From the NCBI GenBank assembly GCA_032718475.1, contig JAUCBJ010003339.1, forward strand, positions 1 to 30,821: a DNA stretch of 30,821 nt, given 5' to 3'. The stretch is from Nemertoderma westbladi (taxonomy: Eukaryota; Xenacoelomorpha; Nemertodermatida; Nemertodermatidae). Below the pieces are notes generated by a model that ran no database searches, was not told the origin of the DNA, and saw nothing but the letters and a program-made list of their open reading frames with translations. Each line of letters starts with the position of its first letter. Positions within the stretch are counted from its first letter, which is position 1. Position numbers and translations under genes: made by a program. This document shows, in pieces, positions 10,900-19,884 of the stretch.

Positions 10900-12210
10900 T
10901 TGCGACACCCACCCTGTGGAATGGCAAACCAGGGTGTGGTATTTGCCCCGAGAGCTGACTCGGCAAAAAAGCACCCCCCAACCCCCACTATGGATTACAT
11001 TAGCAATGCGGAGGTCCGGCCACTAGAGGCCAGTGGAATTACCGGACACAATCGGCCTCACAGGCGTCAGTTAACTCCTGACCGGCTGCCTGTCTCACCC
11101 CCTACTGGAGAGAGAGCAGCCAACAATTCTTTGAGTCCCTTTCCTGATGACCTTTCTGGCCCAAACCCTGGGTCACCAGGAAGGCCAGATTGTGATGGGG
11201 AGAGGGATTCTGGAGTTGGAGGCTACTCTTATATTCCACCCCGACCAACAAAGCCATTGGTGAATCTGAGGCAAGTCACAAGACTAGCCTCAGTAAACAC
11301 CCTAACACTCGGGTCCCCAATGCGACAAGGTGAGCTGACTGCATTGGCAGATACGCTTTCTCTTAGCGCAGTGGGTGTTCAAGAGCACCGAATGCAGACT
11401 GGACAGACTGATGAGGTTCTGATTAAGGACATGGGGGGCGGTTGGCGACTCGCCCTCGCGTCAGCAGATGATAGTGGCAATGGTGGAATTGGTCTATTGA
11501 TGAATCCAACTGCACATGCAGCATTGGACAAAATAGACCAAATCTCTAACCGCATCATCCGTTGCCACTTCTCATGTTCTGGAAGACTGGCTAAGAAGTT
11601 TCCTAAGGTGGTTCTGATTGTGTGCTACTCTCCAACTAGTGTTGCCCCTGTAGAGGAGGTGGAAAATTTCTACCACAATCTACAAGCAGCTACTGATGGA
11701 GTGGATCAGCATGCATTCTTAACATTCCTGGGAGACTTTAATGCAAGTCTGCATCAATCACCTACATCGCACTGGGTCTATAGCAATAATGTTAACCGAA
11801 ATTCTGTCCATCTTCAGGATTTTATCTCTGGAAATGGATTGTTTTCGGCTGGAACCCAGTTCAAGAAGCGAACTGGAAAGCTATGGACTCATAGTGGACC
11901 CAGTGGTCACAAGTCCCAGATAGACCATATTCTGTTTCGTAGGAAATACAGGAGCTCTATACAAGACTGTAATACATTTACGCTTCGACCCTTCTCCAGT
12001 GATCACCGCCTTATTGTGGCCAAGGTAAGACTTAGTCTGCGTGCTAGCAGAACAACGAAATCTGCCTTGCCGCGGCATGACTGGTCCTCTCTGTTGCAAC
12101 AGCCAAGTGTGAGATCCAGCTTCACACTACAGCTGAGCAACAGGTATGAGGCCCTTGCCTCTGAGGCGGCAGATCACTGTGAGGGCTATACTGCCTTTAC
12201 AGAAGCAGTT
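10900..12210 (+). pseudogene. RTE-like AP endonuclease domain
   Basis: About 437 residues are open before the frame stops making sense. Endonuclease/exonuclease/phosphatase-fold motifs appear in order: the catalytic Glu in VGVQEHRMQ (about residues 164-172), FLGDFNASL (GDFN motif, about 275), SQIDHILFRRKYR (about 342-354) and the closing FSSDHRLIVAKVRL (SDH motif, about 368-381). In such elements this domain nicks genomic DNA to prime reverse transcription. The first 100 or so residues are Pro-rich and low in similarity to anything I know; the true start could be the 10900 AUG or the AUG in TMDYISNAEV near 10990. From about 12210 the frame reads out of phase through RT sequence to a stop at 12460-12462. 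Confidence 0.82.
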
Positions 12211-13331
12211 AAGTTGTTGACTTCTTCAAGGCCTTTGATTCAGTCTCTCGCTCACGTATGTTCAGCATACTTTCATTATATGGGATTCCTGATGAAATTA
12301 TTGCAGCAATCAGATCAGTATACGATGGTTCGACAACATTTGTGTCTACTGTTGACGGTGACACAGAACCATTTGAAGTGTTATGGGGCGTCCTCCAAGG
12401 AGACACACTTGCACCATTCTTGTTCATTATTGTGGTTGACTATGTTCTACGCATGTCCTTAGATCATTATAATGATGACGGGGTGATGATAACTCCACCT
12501 ACTGGCTCCAGAAGTCGAGGAAATCCTGCCAAGTACCTAACTGATCTAGACTTTGCTGATGACTTAGGAGTACTCTCAGAATCATTAGAGGGAGCCCAAC
12601 GGCTCCTCAGCTCATTAGAACTTGCTGCTTCTAGTGTTGGTCTTTTTATTAACTCCAGAAAGACCAAAATTCTGACAGTTAACTTCGAAAGTCCTCAGCA
12701 AGTCTCTGATCGGATGAGCATAAGCTCAAAGGATGGTATGCTTGAGCATGTGGACGACTTCTGTTACCTGGGATCGTGGATCCGGAAGTCAGGTGAGGAC
12801 CTTCGAATACGTAAGGGAAAGGCATGGGCAGCCTTGAATAGGCTTTCCAGGATTTGGAAGTCACCGAGAATTAATCGGAAACTTAAGGTCCGATTATTTA
12901 GAGCAGCAGTAGTTCCAGTACTCCTCGACGGGAGTCCATGCTGGGCTCTAACTGCTGAGGACACCAAATCTCTGGATGGCACATTCACAAGAATGCTACG
13001 CCGGGTTCATTGTGTCAAGTACAATGCACACATCTCCAACCAGACACTATATAACATTGGAGGTGTCTCATTGGTTCCCCCAAGCTTGAAACTAGAACAA
13101 AATCGCCTCCGCTTTGCAGGACATTGCTTTCGCCGTGAGGACCAGCCAGTGCATAATCTTGTACTTTGGCAGCCTCATGGCGTGAATAAGCATGGTGGAC
13201 AGCCCATGACTTTCTTGAGACGCATCTTAAAGGACACTGGCCTTGAAGATGCGGATGATCTAGCAAATGTCATGGGTGATAGGGAGTTGTGGCGGTGCAA
13301 TTTTGTTGACAAGCCGGCACAGCATTCTTAA
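12205..13331 (+). pseudogene. RTE-like reverse transcriptase, N-terminal part deleted
   Basis: The coherent RT frame begins at about 12206 with VDFFKAFDSVSR (motif A, catalytic Asp) and runs to the stop at 13329-13331; its first AUG is 12258. It continues with LYGIPDEIIAAIRSVYDGST, GVLQGDTLAPFLF, the YLTDLDFADD catalytic box (about 12533-12562), FINSRKTKI, then CYLGSWIRKSG, PVLLDGSPCWAL, LRFAGHCFRRED and the closing VMGDRELWR. RT motifs 0 to 2, which should precede VDFFKAFD, are absent: the frame joins the endonuclease linker TAFTEAV directly. The related minus-strand copy keeps sequence for that region (about 5070-5400), supporting a deletion here rather than a different design. Confidence 0.85.
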
Positions 13332-13439
13332 AAATGCAGCTGCAATGCAGCATGCCGATCCTAGTAGTAGTAGAGTAGTGGAAAATCCTGACACGAATCG
13401 GAATGGCATCATTTATTTCCTAACATGCTGTATATCACC

Positions 13440-13890
13440 GAGCGTCCCCAGCCATTGGTGAACCTGAGACAAGTCACTAGACTAGTATCAGTTAATCCCA
13501 TAACAATTGGGTACCCATTCCCTGACAGCCATGGGAGACAATCAGTTCAAGAGCTCCGAATGCGGAATGGCCAGACTAAAGAGGTTCTGATTGAGAACAT
13601 GGGAGGAAGTTGGCACTCTCGCCTCAGGAGTTGACAGTGGAAATGGAAGAATTAGTCATAAGATGAATGCAGCATTGAACCATGGAATACTGAATATACA
13701 TGTATATTTAGTATTCCATGATTGAACAAAATAGAAAAAATGACCAACCAATCGCATCATGCATTTTCACTTCTCGTGTTTTGTACATATGATTTGCTAA
13801 AAAGTTTCCGAAGGTGATTCAGATTGTTGAGTCTGACACAGTCTACAAGCAGCCACTGATGGAGATGGATGGTCCTATTCTAGGCAAACA
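13440..13890 (+). mobile_element. Degraded RTE-like endonuclease fragment
   Basis: This fragment aligns by eye with 11250-11710 of the neighbouring element: CCATTGGTGAA, CTGAGRCAAGTCAC, GAGGTTCTGATT, ACATGGGRGG, then AGTTTCC and CTACAAGCAGC occur in order. It lacks about 65 bp between the GTTTCCGAAGGTG and CTACAAGCAGC words, plus several smaller pieces. Only short open stretches remain. It sits just past the 3' tail of the intact-looking copy and carries the 40-bp palindrome insertion at 13681-13720. Confidence 0.8.
13681..13720. mobile_element. 40-bp near-perfect palindrome inserted with a 7-bp flanking duplication
   Basis: The left arm CATGGAATACTGAATATACA is followed with no spacer by TGTATATTTAGTATTCCATG; 19 of 20 positions are complementary. 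The direct repeat ATTGAAC lies exactly on each side (13674-13680 and 13721-13727). The related element has one copy of this site, ATTGGAC, with nothing inserted (about 11523-11529). Palindrome, repeat and empty site are read directly; that a transposase or integrase-like process made the insertion is inference. Confidence 0.8.
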
Positions 13891-13974
13891 TGGCGCCATA
13901 GAGTATAGATGGCACTTTGTACCAGCTTCCCTATTATACTCTGCTTAAAATAAATAATAAATATTTGTTTTTAG

Positions 13975-14188
13975 TATGTTGGACAATATGGCTACGATGA
14001 TATCCTACGGGTTTTGGGTCGCCATTTACGAGATTTCCTCCGGGGTTTAGACAATCTACACGAGTATATGCGCCGCTTCAATTACCCCAAACTGAAACCT
14101 CCGAGTTTCCTTGTCACAAATGAAAGTCGGAGTGGTCTTAGCCTGGAGTACCGGAGCAAACGGAAAGGTTTTAGATCTTATGTAAAAG
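13975..14188 (+). CDS. sGC exon 2 (H-NOX domain, heme-ligand part)
   Basis: Residues 76-147 of the joined protein (214 bp, phase 0 in, phase 1 out). It reads [20 protein letters not shown], then [20 protein letters not shown]. By alignment with the family, His104 in LDNLHEY is the proximal heme ligand. [10 protein letters not shown] supplies the conserved Y-x-S-x-R heme-propionate motif (Tyr134, Ser136, Arg138). The acceptor is TTTTTAG| and the donor AAAAG|GTAAAA. The positions of beta1 Cys78 and Cys122 are Val77 and Val122 here, by eye alignment. Confidence 0.95.
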
Positions 14189-14498
14189 GTAAAATACAAT
14201 TATTCTGTATTTACTTTGTATTTCATGTTTTACTCACTTTTACTTACTGTTTTCAGGTTTTTTTACTTCACATTAATTCTGATAATATGGGGGTAAATGC
14301 TACACCTACCTAATATTCAGGAGAGTTAGGGATATCGTAGGAAACCCTATTTAATTGATAATAAACAACTTGAGAATCAAAAGTCAGATATATAGCCCAA
14401 CAGGCTTACCGGTACATGCAGGTGTTTGCCTACTGTAAGTTGGGCATATCGTCGTTTTCCCCATGGAAATATATTGTAGAACTACAGTAGAAATACTC

Positions 14499-14820
14499 AG
14501 GCCCTTTCTGCCGAGCTTTATTTTTCATTTTACATTACTGTAGGCCCTTTCTGCCGATCTTTATTTTTCATTTTACCAGAGGCATAGCGACGGGGGGGAA
14601 GGGGGGGGGGGGGACGTTCCCCCGGGTGCACTCAACCAGGGGCGCTGAAATGTCAGGGAATTCTTGTAAAAATAGGACGAATCAGTGAAAATTCAGGGAT
14701 TGTGTTACAGTATTTACAGGATCTGTGTCATAAGCGAAAATGTGGAAAAGGGCGCCATCTCAGCTTCATTCCCCTAAGCGCCAGAAGGGCTCGCTACGCC
14801 TCTGCATTTTACATTACTGT
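14499..14820 (+). repeat. 43-bp tandem duplication, second copy split by a MITE
   Basis: AGGCCCTTTCTGCCGAGCTT starts a 43-bp unit at 14499 that ends CATTTTACATTACTGT at 14541. The second unit starts at 14542 with one base changed (GAT for GAG). It runs to CATTTTAC at 14576, is broken by the 14577-14804 element, and resumes as CATTTTACATTACTGT at 14805-14820. The duplication therefore came first and the transposon second. Confidence 0.85.
14577..14804. mobile_element. hAT-type MITE, 228 bp, with perfect 8-bp target duplication
   Basis: The left end is CAGAGGCATAGCGACGGG. The right end reads, in reverse complement, CAGAGGCGTAGCGAGCCC. About 14 to 15 terminal bases match with one mismatch. The element is flanked by identical 8-bp direct repeats CATTTTAC (14569-14576 and 14805-14812). 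Eight-bp target duplications and CAG- ends with a following G-rich pattern are typical of the hAT superfamily. There is no ORF for a transposase, so it would need one from elsewhere. The interior has G7 and G13 runs near the left end (14592-14598, 14601-14613). Confidence 0.88.
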
Positions 14821-15349
14821 AACACTAATTTACTTATTCTTCAGGATAGGCTATACATACAAGTACTCACTATCTATCTAGCTAATTTTTGCTTCAGATT
14901 AGGCATAATGTAATTCAACATACCAGTACCATTATTGACAGGCCTAGCTACCACTGGGGCTGTCTATATCTACAGCTATCGATCTGGCCAATAAGGAATT
15001 CACTGACAACTTATGTTTTTCGCACGAGATTGAAGACAATGAATACCTTCATATTAATAAAGTAAATAAGAACTCTAATACAAGTGGATTCAATAAAACA
15101 ATTCGGGAACGGATTTTCAAAACTATTTGGATCTTCTAGCTTGTGATAAAAGTCTAACAGATATGGACATGAGTAAGTTGACTTATCATACCAACAACTT
15201 GATAAAATGCTACAGAAATGTGACGGCAAAAAACTTGAAAGCACTACAAATGCAAAATGCATAAGATCATCTTTTAGATCATCTTTTATCGACCATATTT
15301 AGGCAGTAAACGCTGCTTGTTAGCCCTGAGCTTATCAACCCTGATTTCA

Positions 15350-16810
15350 ACAATAGGTCAGATCATTTGCCAGTCAGCTTAATATTTAATATGCACTTAA
15401 CCCAACCAGATATGGATTATAGTGATACAGAAAGAAATTGGGCATGGTATTGGAAGCCAACATTCTTATTTGGGAAAGGCATCTCAAGGTGAATTTGAGA
15501 GTGTTATCTGCAGAAAATTCAGGAGTGCTAAACTTATTATTACTACATTATACAAGGCAGCACGAAACAATATACATCATGTATACCTAATGTGATACAA
15601 TGTAATCAACAATTGGTTTACAAGAAATATACAAGGCCATAGTTGGCAAACCCCTGAAAGAGAGAAAATAAAATTGGAAAACCCTGTACAGGATGAGGAT
15701 GGGAATGTACAAGAAAGTGATTGTAGAATAAGTTGAGAACCAAGCATACTACCATCACATGTAAAAATTTAGTAGAACAAAAGTAGACAAAAACAAACTT
15801 GAAAGTAGAGCATAATGTTGAACTGACATATGTGCCTAAAAACCAACTTTTCATGGATTTTATGGAAACGTTCAACGTTCTGACAGAGAAGACCGACTAA
15901 GAGCCCAGTGCATTGTTTATCTGAGCCCATTAAGGGTGCATACGTATCAGCAGCCATCAAGTCTTTAAATTTAGGCAAACCATCAGATTATCATTCACTG
16001 AAGGCAGAACAGCTCATCTATGGTCAGTTACAAGGATTTCTAGCCGATATGTACAAAAACAACCCACAATATTACACCTTTAATTACAGTTGCAACAGCT
16101 CATCTCCAATTTATTTAATTACAAAAACATAATGACCATAGTTTCTTTCCACTGTAAATATGTACTAGCCTTCTTTTACACTTACTGAAAAGTAAGGATC
16201 ATGACATATACAAGAGAAGTGGTATCAAGGAGTCTTAATCTGGTATCAGCTAAAGTAAAAGATATACAAACTAGAAACCTTCAAATTGGATATAAATTGA
16301 TACTATTTACAGAGACACGATATGCTACAGCCACGAAGCAAATTCAGCATTTTAATAGAGACGGGTGTAACGTTGTGTCATTGGATCTCAGCAGCTCTTT
16401 CACCACAGTTTCCTAAGACAAGTTAATGGCTAAATTAGAGGCTAAGAATCTTGATATGTTCATAATTAACGCTATTTATTCTTATTACAGCCATTCAAAT
16501 GCGGTTAACTTGATAACAAAAGCTAAATAACAGTATAATAAAAAAACAAGTACAGTATAACTTTGCAACATGGGGTCAGACAGGGTGGGATTTTGTCATC
16601 AATCTTGTTTAATAAATATACTTGGATGATCTGTTCAAATTAGGAAACATCGAGATACATAAAGATAATCGACTGTTTCCAGCAACAAAATGCGACTGGG
16701 TCTTCTATTCTCTATATTTGGAATATAAAAGGAGGAAGGACAGGAGGTCACTACTTTGCAATGCAGAGCAAATCAGGCCTTATTTGATTCCCCTAAGTTT
16801 TCGATGATGG
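15350..16810 (+). pseudogene. Fossil non-LTR retrotransposon (CR1/L2/Jockey-like grade)
   Basis: Broken pieces of one element occur in order on the + strand in shifting frames. SDHLPVSLIF (about 15358) is the end of an endonuclease. AAIKSLNLGKPSDYHSLKAE (about 15951) is the start of an RT. CNVVSLDLSSSFTTVS (about 16364) is motif A with the catalytic Asp still seen. DKLMAKLEAKNLDMFIINAI (about 16419) follows in another frame. A region near 16570-16640 reads like the RT turn followed by YLDDLFK. Many stops and frameshifts separate them. The clade is uncertain. It lies in sense orientation in sGC intron 2. Confidence 0.7.
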
Positions 16811-17528
16811 TTGCATTCTCATAGATGATAATGATATACTCCTACTTCCTACTAGGCCTATACTCTGATTATGCAATCAATATGTGTGTACTCGGTATTG
16901 CCACAAATCAGTATTTAAGGGGCAGCAGAGAATGGGGATCACGCCACAATTTTTTTTAGGGATTTTTTAGGAGCAATTTTTCTATCTATATTTCTCACAT
17001 GCTACACATGACTCAAGGACATGATGTTTGTAAATAGCGGAAACCATTAGTCTTTAACAGGTACTGTTCACTGTTGGGATAATATTTTGAATTTTTGGTT
17101 AGGGTATGTTGGTCAGACACACCATAATTTATACAGTCATAACCATTACCCTAACTTAACCATAACCTTAAGTGAGAGGATATAATCTAATAAATTTAAG
17201 AAATTAAACGAAATTTATGTACAAATTTAAGTAATTTGTGCAAAGTTGTGCATTAGCTTTTTAACATCATTATGTATATGTATGTATACTACTTTATTAT
17301 TAGGATTATTTATTTTTATCATACTTTTTATGCACTGGACTTCATTTATGCGACGGAAATAGATAGATAGAAAAATAGTAATAATTGGCACATAAATGCA
17401 TGAACATATACAGGAACAGAGCTTCATTGATATGTTTATTTATGCTAATGGAACTTTTATATTAAAACTGAAATTATGTGTATGAGCTTTATTATATACA
17501 TGTATGTTCTATATTTTTTTAATTTTAG

Positions 17529-17751
17529 GGCAACTGGTGGAAGTAGCCAGACGATTCTACAACACAGACCTTGAAGTTGATGTACTGAATGAGGAAAGGG
17601 TTGGAGATATGACTGTGGTCTCCTATAGACTTTCGTTTGATAATACCGGATTTCATCACGACTACAGACCCAACTCCAGCCTCAACATGGACACCATAAT
17701 CAATTGTGACATCTTTTTCTATGTTTTTCCTTTTCACATTGTATTTAACAG
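17529..17751 (+). CDS. sGC exon 3 (end of H-NOX, start of HNOBA/PAS-like domain)
   Basis: Residues 147-222 or so (223 bp; phase 1 in, phase 2 out). GQLVEVARRFYNTDLEVDVL and SYRLSFDNTGF are the last strands of the H-NOX fold. YVFPFHIVFNR begins the PAS-like domain; FPFH-hydrophobic-hydrophobic-F-D/N-R is a hallmark of all sGC subunits. The donor AACAG|GTACTG cuts the Arg codon after AG, and the next exon supplies G. Reading through past 17751 gives unrelated residues, which supports the splice. The linker between the two domains is short and Asp/Asn-rich (HHDYRPNSSLNMDT). Confidence 0.93.
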
Positions 17752-18731
17752 GTACTGGAACATCAGTGACGTTTGTGATACCGTTATATATACAACATAA
17801 TAATACTATAAAACATGATTCAAACATGCCTCCACTACGGAATGCCAGAGGATTTTTGAAGATTTGTTTGTCGAAAATATTATACAGTACGATGTTAGAA
17901 AATTAAAACATCTGATTTCCAATATGGTTTATAATAATTTAGCAGTTATTTTTGGATAATATTTTTGGATGTGCGTTGGTATAGAAACCAGAAACCATTT
18001 ATAACACGTTCGTGGGGCCTTCGCGCAGCCCGAAGTGAGCAAAGCCTTTAGCATATGGGCACCATTAACGAGTTGTCTGCCGTTAGTCAGAAGTCTTCAA
18101 CACAATACTCGTCCTCCTCTTGTGCCTCGTTGCGTTTGTTCGTTTTTCACCAAACTTCAGATTCTTTCTAAACTTTTGACGGACTACATACGTACCAAGT
18201 TTCGTTTAATTTCATCGAGGAATAACCGAGTTATTAGCGATCAAAAATTTACGACGATGACGACAGACGACGACGACAGACAACTCACCAATGGCAACCA
18301 TATGCTAAGGCAAGGCTTCGCTCACTTCGTGGCTCGCCCCACAATGTATAAATGACAATGTAGAGACGATGTATAAATTATGTAGGCCTACTGCTTGACA
18401 TTAAACTAACCTGAACAAAGATAGGACAATTAACAATATACTGTTGATAATATGGAAATAATTCGAATATCGCACATCGAATCATTCCCAACATTTTTAT
18501 TCAACAACTAGATAACAATTGATAAATAATTGCGTTTACAATTTTCCAATGCAGCAAGTGGTTTCAAACCACTTGGTGGTTAGATAAACATATCCTCGTA
18601 TTTTTGCCGGCCAGACAAAAACAGCCCAGTCTAAAAACAGGTTCGTTATAAATAAAAATATTAACTAACTTCACTGGAATCATACTAGCTAAACTGACGA
18701 CGATCCATATAATTTTGGCTTCTCTCTTTAG
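17752..18731 (+). other. sGC intron 3 with an embedded MITE
   Basis: Donor CAG|GTACTG, acceptor CTCTCTTTAG|G with a good pyrimidine tract. The long-TIR element at 18012-18342 fills a third of it. Nothing else is recognised. Confidence 0.85.
18012..18342. mobile_element. Long-TIR MITE, about 331 bp
   Basis: The left end (18012-18092) and the reverse complement of the right end (18264-18342) match over about 80 bp with small gaps: GTGGGGC, GAAGTGAGC, AAGCC, TTAGCATATGG, then CCATT, GAGTTGTCTG. The right arm contains a GAC-rich run. No clear target duplication is visible beside the GTGGGGC ends, so the exact limits or the superfamily cannot be given. The overlapping 106-codon ORF at 18035-18355 is read across TIR sequence and is not a gene. 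Confidence 0.75.
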
Positions 18732-18900
18732 GAATATGGTAATCAACCATATAGGCCAGAGTCTCAACTGTTGCGTTGGCGACATTGCAGGTCAAGTTAT
18801 CGACGAAGTGTTCATGTTGATCAGACCGCAGATCAGTTTTACTTGGGAGAATGTTATGTCACATGACAACAATGTATTTGGTTTAAATACTGTTGATAAG
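18732..18900 (+). CDS. sGC exon 4 (PAS-like domain)
   Basis: 169 bp, about residues 222-278 (phase 2 in, phase 0 out). With the first G it completes the Arg of FNR and continues NMVINHIGQSLN, then IDEVFMLIRPQISFTWENVM and NNVFGLNTVDK. This matches the family pattern (F-D/N-R-x-hydrophobic..., then F-x-L-V/I-R-P). The donor is AAG|GTAATA. This PAS-like domain contributes to dimer contacts and signal passage to the cyclase domain in known sGCs. Confidence 0.93.
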
Positions 18901-18956
18901 GTAATACATATTTATTATAACAATTTTTATTTGTTTTGAATTTTTACCAGTATAGT

Positions 18957-19086
18957 AAATCGAGTTACAGTATGTTGGGGTTGTAAGGTTCTAAACCATT
19001 GTTATAGATAAAAGAAATATGATAAAGAAATTCGTTTTATTTAGAGTCGTCGCATAGACACTTACTATCCCAACATAACTCGATTT
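18957..19086. repeat. 130-bp unit bounded by inverted repeats
   Basis: AAATCGAGTTA at 18957-18967 is matched by TAACTCGATTT at 19076-19086. After a few extra bases the match extends: TATGTTGGGG on the left and CCCAACATA on the right. The arms lie about 85 bp apart. This looks like a small inverted-repeat transposon remnant; no target duplication is evident. Confidence 0.6.
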
Positions 19087-19118
19087 TAATAGGCCTACAA
19101 AAATTTATATTGGGGTCA

Positions 19119-19138
19119 GGGGGGGGGGGGGGGGGGGG
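19119..19138 (+). repeat. G20 homopolymer
   Basis: Twenty consecutive G inside sGC intron 4 on the coding strand. Other long G or C runs are at 255-266, 1981-2036, 9507-9522, 10480-10489 and 14592-14613. Confidence 0.85.
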
Positions 19139-19668
19139 TGCAAGTTTCGGAGGCACATGCAGTTTTGGAGGATTAAAAGAGTTTTGTTGTGTCTTTTATG
19201 TTCATGACCCTTTTTTTTACATATTTAGCATGACATCTGTTTCTTCGAAATGTCTTTTCTATATATTACAGAATATTGATCTTCTTGAAATCCAAATTGA
19301 TTTTGTACCTTTTCTGGTGTTGAAAGCCTTTTTTTTACCTGTGGGCTGGTCCACACTTCAATTTCCTTATCAACTTCACCTTTACTGTACTATAACTCTC
19401 ATTGAACACAATCAATTACATAAATTGTAATTGTATCTGTATTCACCACTGTCATTTTTGAAATTAAATATACAATGTGGACTCGAATCTTATTCTCCGC
19501 TAAATCATATCGTTATTGATCCAATTACACTATACAGTCACAGTGGGCTTCAGCCTTAACATCAATAAAGTGCTACTGCAATTCTATGCTTTTAACATAT
19601 TATTTCTTTCACTTTGTATAATTTTAATATTACGGATATTAATGTTATATTAATTTTACGAATTTCAG

Positions 19669-19884
19669 TACTCGAACGGCCATTACGTTGATGACAATGA
19701 TACCAAAGGGGTACATCTCAGACTTAAAGGCCAAATGCTTTACATGGAGGAGATTGACTGTCTCTCGTTCCTGGGTATACCGGAGCTATCTAACATAGAC
19801 GAGATGACTGCAGTCGGTCTAGTTATCAACGATCTCTCCATGCACGACCCTTCCAGAGATTTAGTACTTGCTGGAACACAACAG
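19669..19884 (+). CDS. sGC exon 5 (PAS-like domain, C-terminal part)
   Basis: 216 bp, 72 codons, phase 0 at both ends. LRLKGQMLYMEEIDCLSFLG is the conserved LKGQM-Y segment of sGC subunits. It is followed by DEMTAVGLVINDLSMHDPSR and DLVLAGTQQ, the last matching the family's DLVL-GEQ before the coiled coil. Acceptor AATTTCAG|, donor ACAACAG|GTTGAT. Read-through beyond 19884 diverges from the family at once, which supports the donor. Confidence 0.94.

Larger units (their letters stand above)
10630..13380 (+). mobile_element. RTE-like non-LTR retrotransposon, internally deleted and frameshifted
   Basis: It holds a 5' region, an AP-type endonuclease frame (10900 to about 12210), an RT frame (about 12210-13331) and a 3' tail. 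The tail after the stop is short (about 50 bp), contains GCTGCAATGCAGC and ends in an irregular TAG run (about 13362-13378). The domain order (endonuclease, RT, no RNase H, short 3' end of simple repeats) is that of RTE-clade elements; the clade call is from general resemblance. Part of the region between endonuclease and RT is missing and the two parts are in different frames, so this copy is dead. It lies in sense orientation inside sGC intron 1. Confidence 0.85.
9305..13974 (+). other. sGC intron 1, filled with RTE-like retrotransposon pieces
   Basis: Donor CAG|GTGAGA at 9304/9305 and acceptor TTTTTAG| at 13974. The first 800 bases are AT-rich with a C16 tract at 9507-9522 and no gene. The rest is RTE-like sequence in the sense orientation (10100-13890), described separately. 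Confidence 0.85.
14189..17528 (+). other. sGC intron 2
   Basis: Donor AAAAG|GTAAAA, acceptor AATTTTAG|GG. It contains a 43-bp tandem duplication, a hAT-type MITE and a fossil non-LTR retrotransposon, listed separately. I see nothing recognisable in 14190-14490, 14830-15330 or 16830-17528. Confidence 0.85.
18901..19668 (+). other. sGC intron 4
   Basis: Donor AAG|GTAATA, acceptor AATTTCAG|. It holds a short inverted-repeat unit (18957-19086) and a G20 run (19119-19138). The 106-codon ORF at 19110-19430 begins in the poly-G tract and is not credible. Confidence 0.85.

Noticed and set aside
18035-18355. 106-codon ORF in sGC intron 3
   Set aside because: It runs through the inverted-repeat arms of a MITE and resembles no protein I know.
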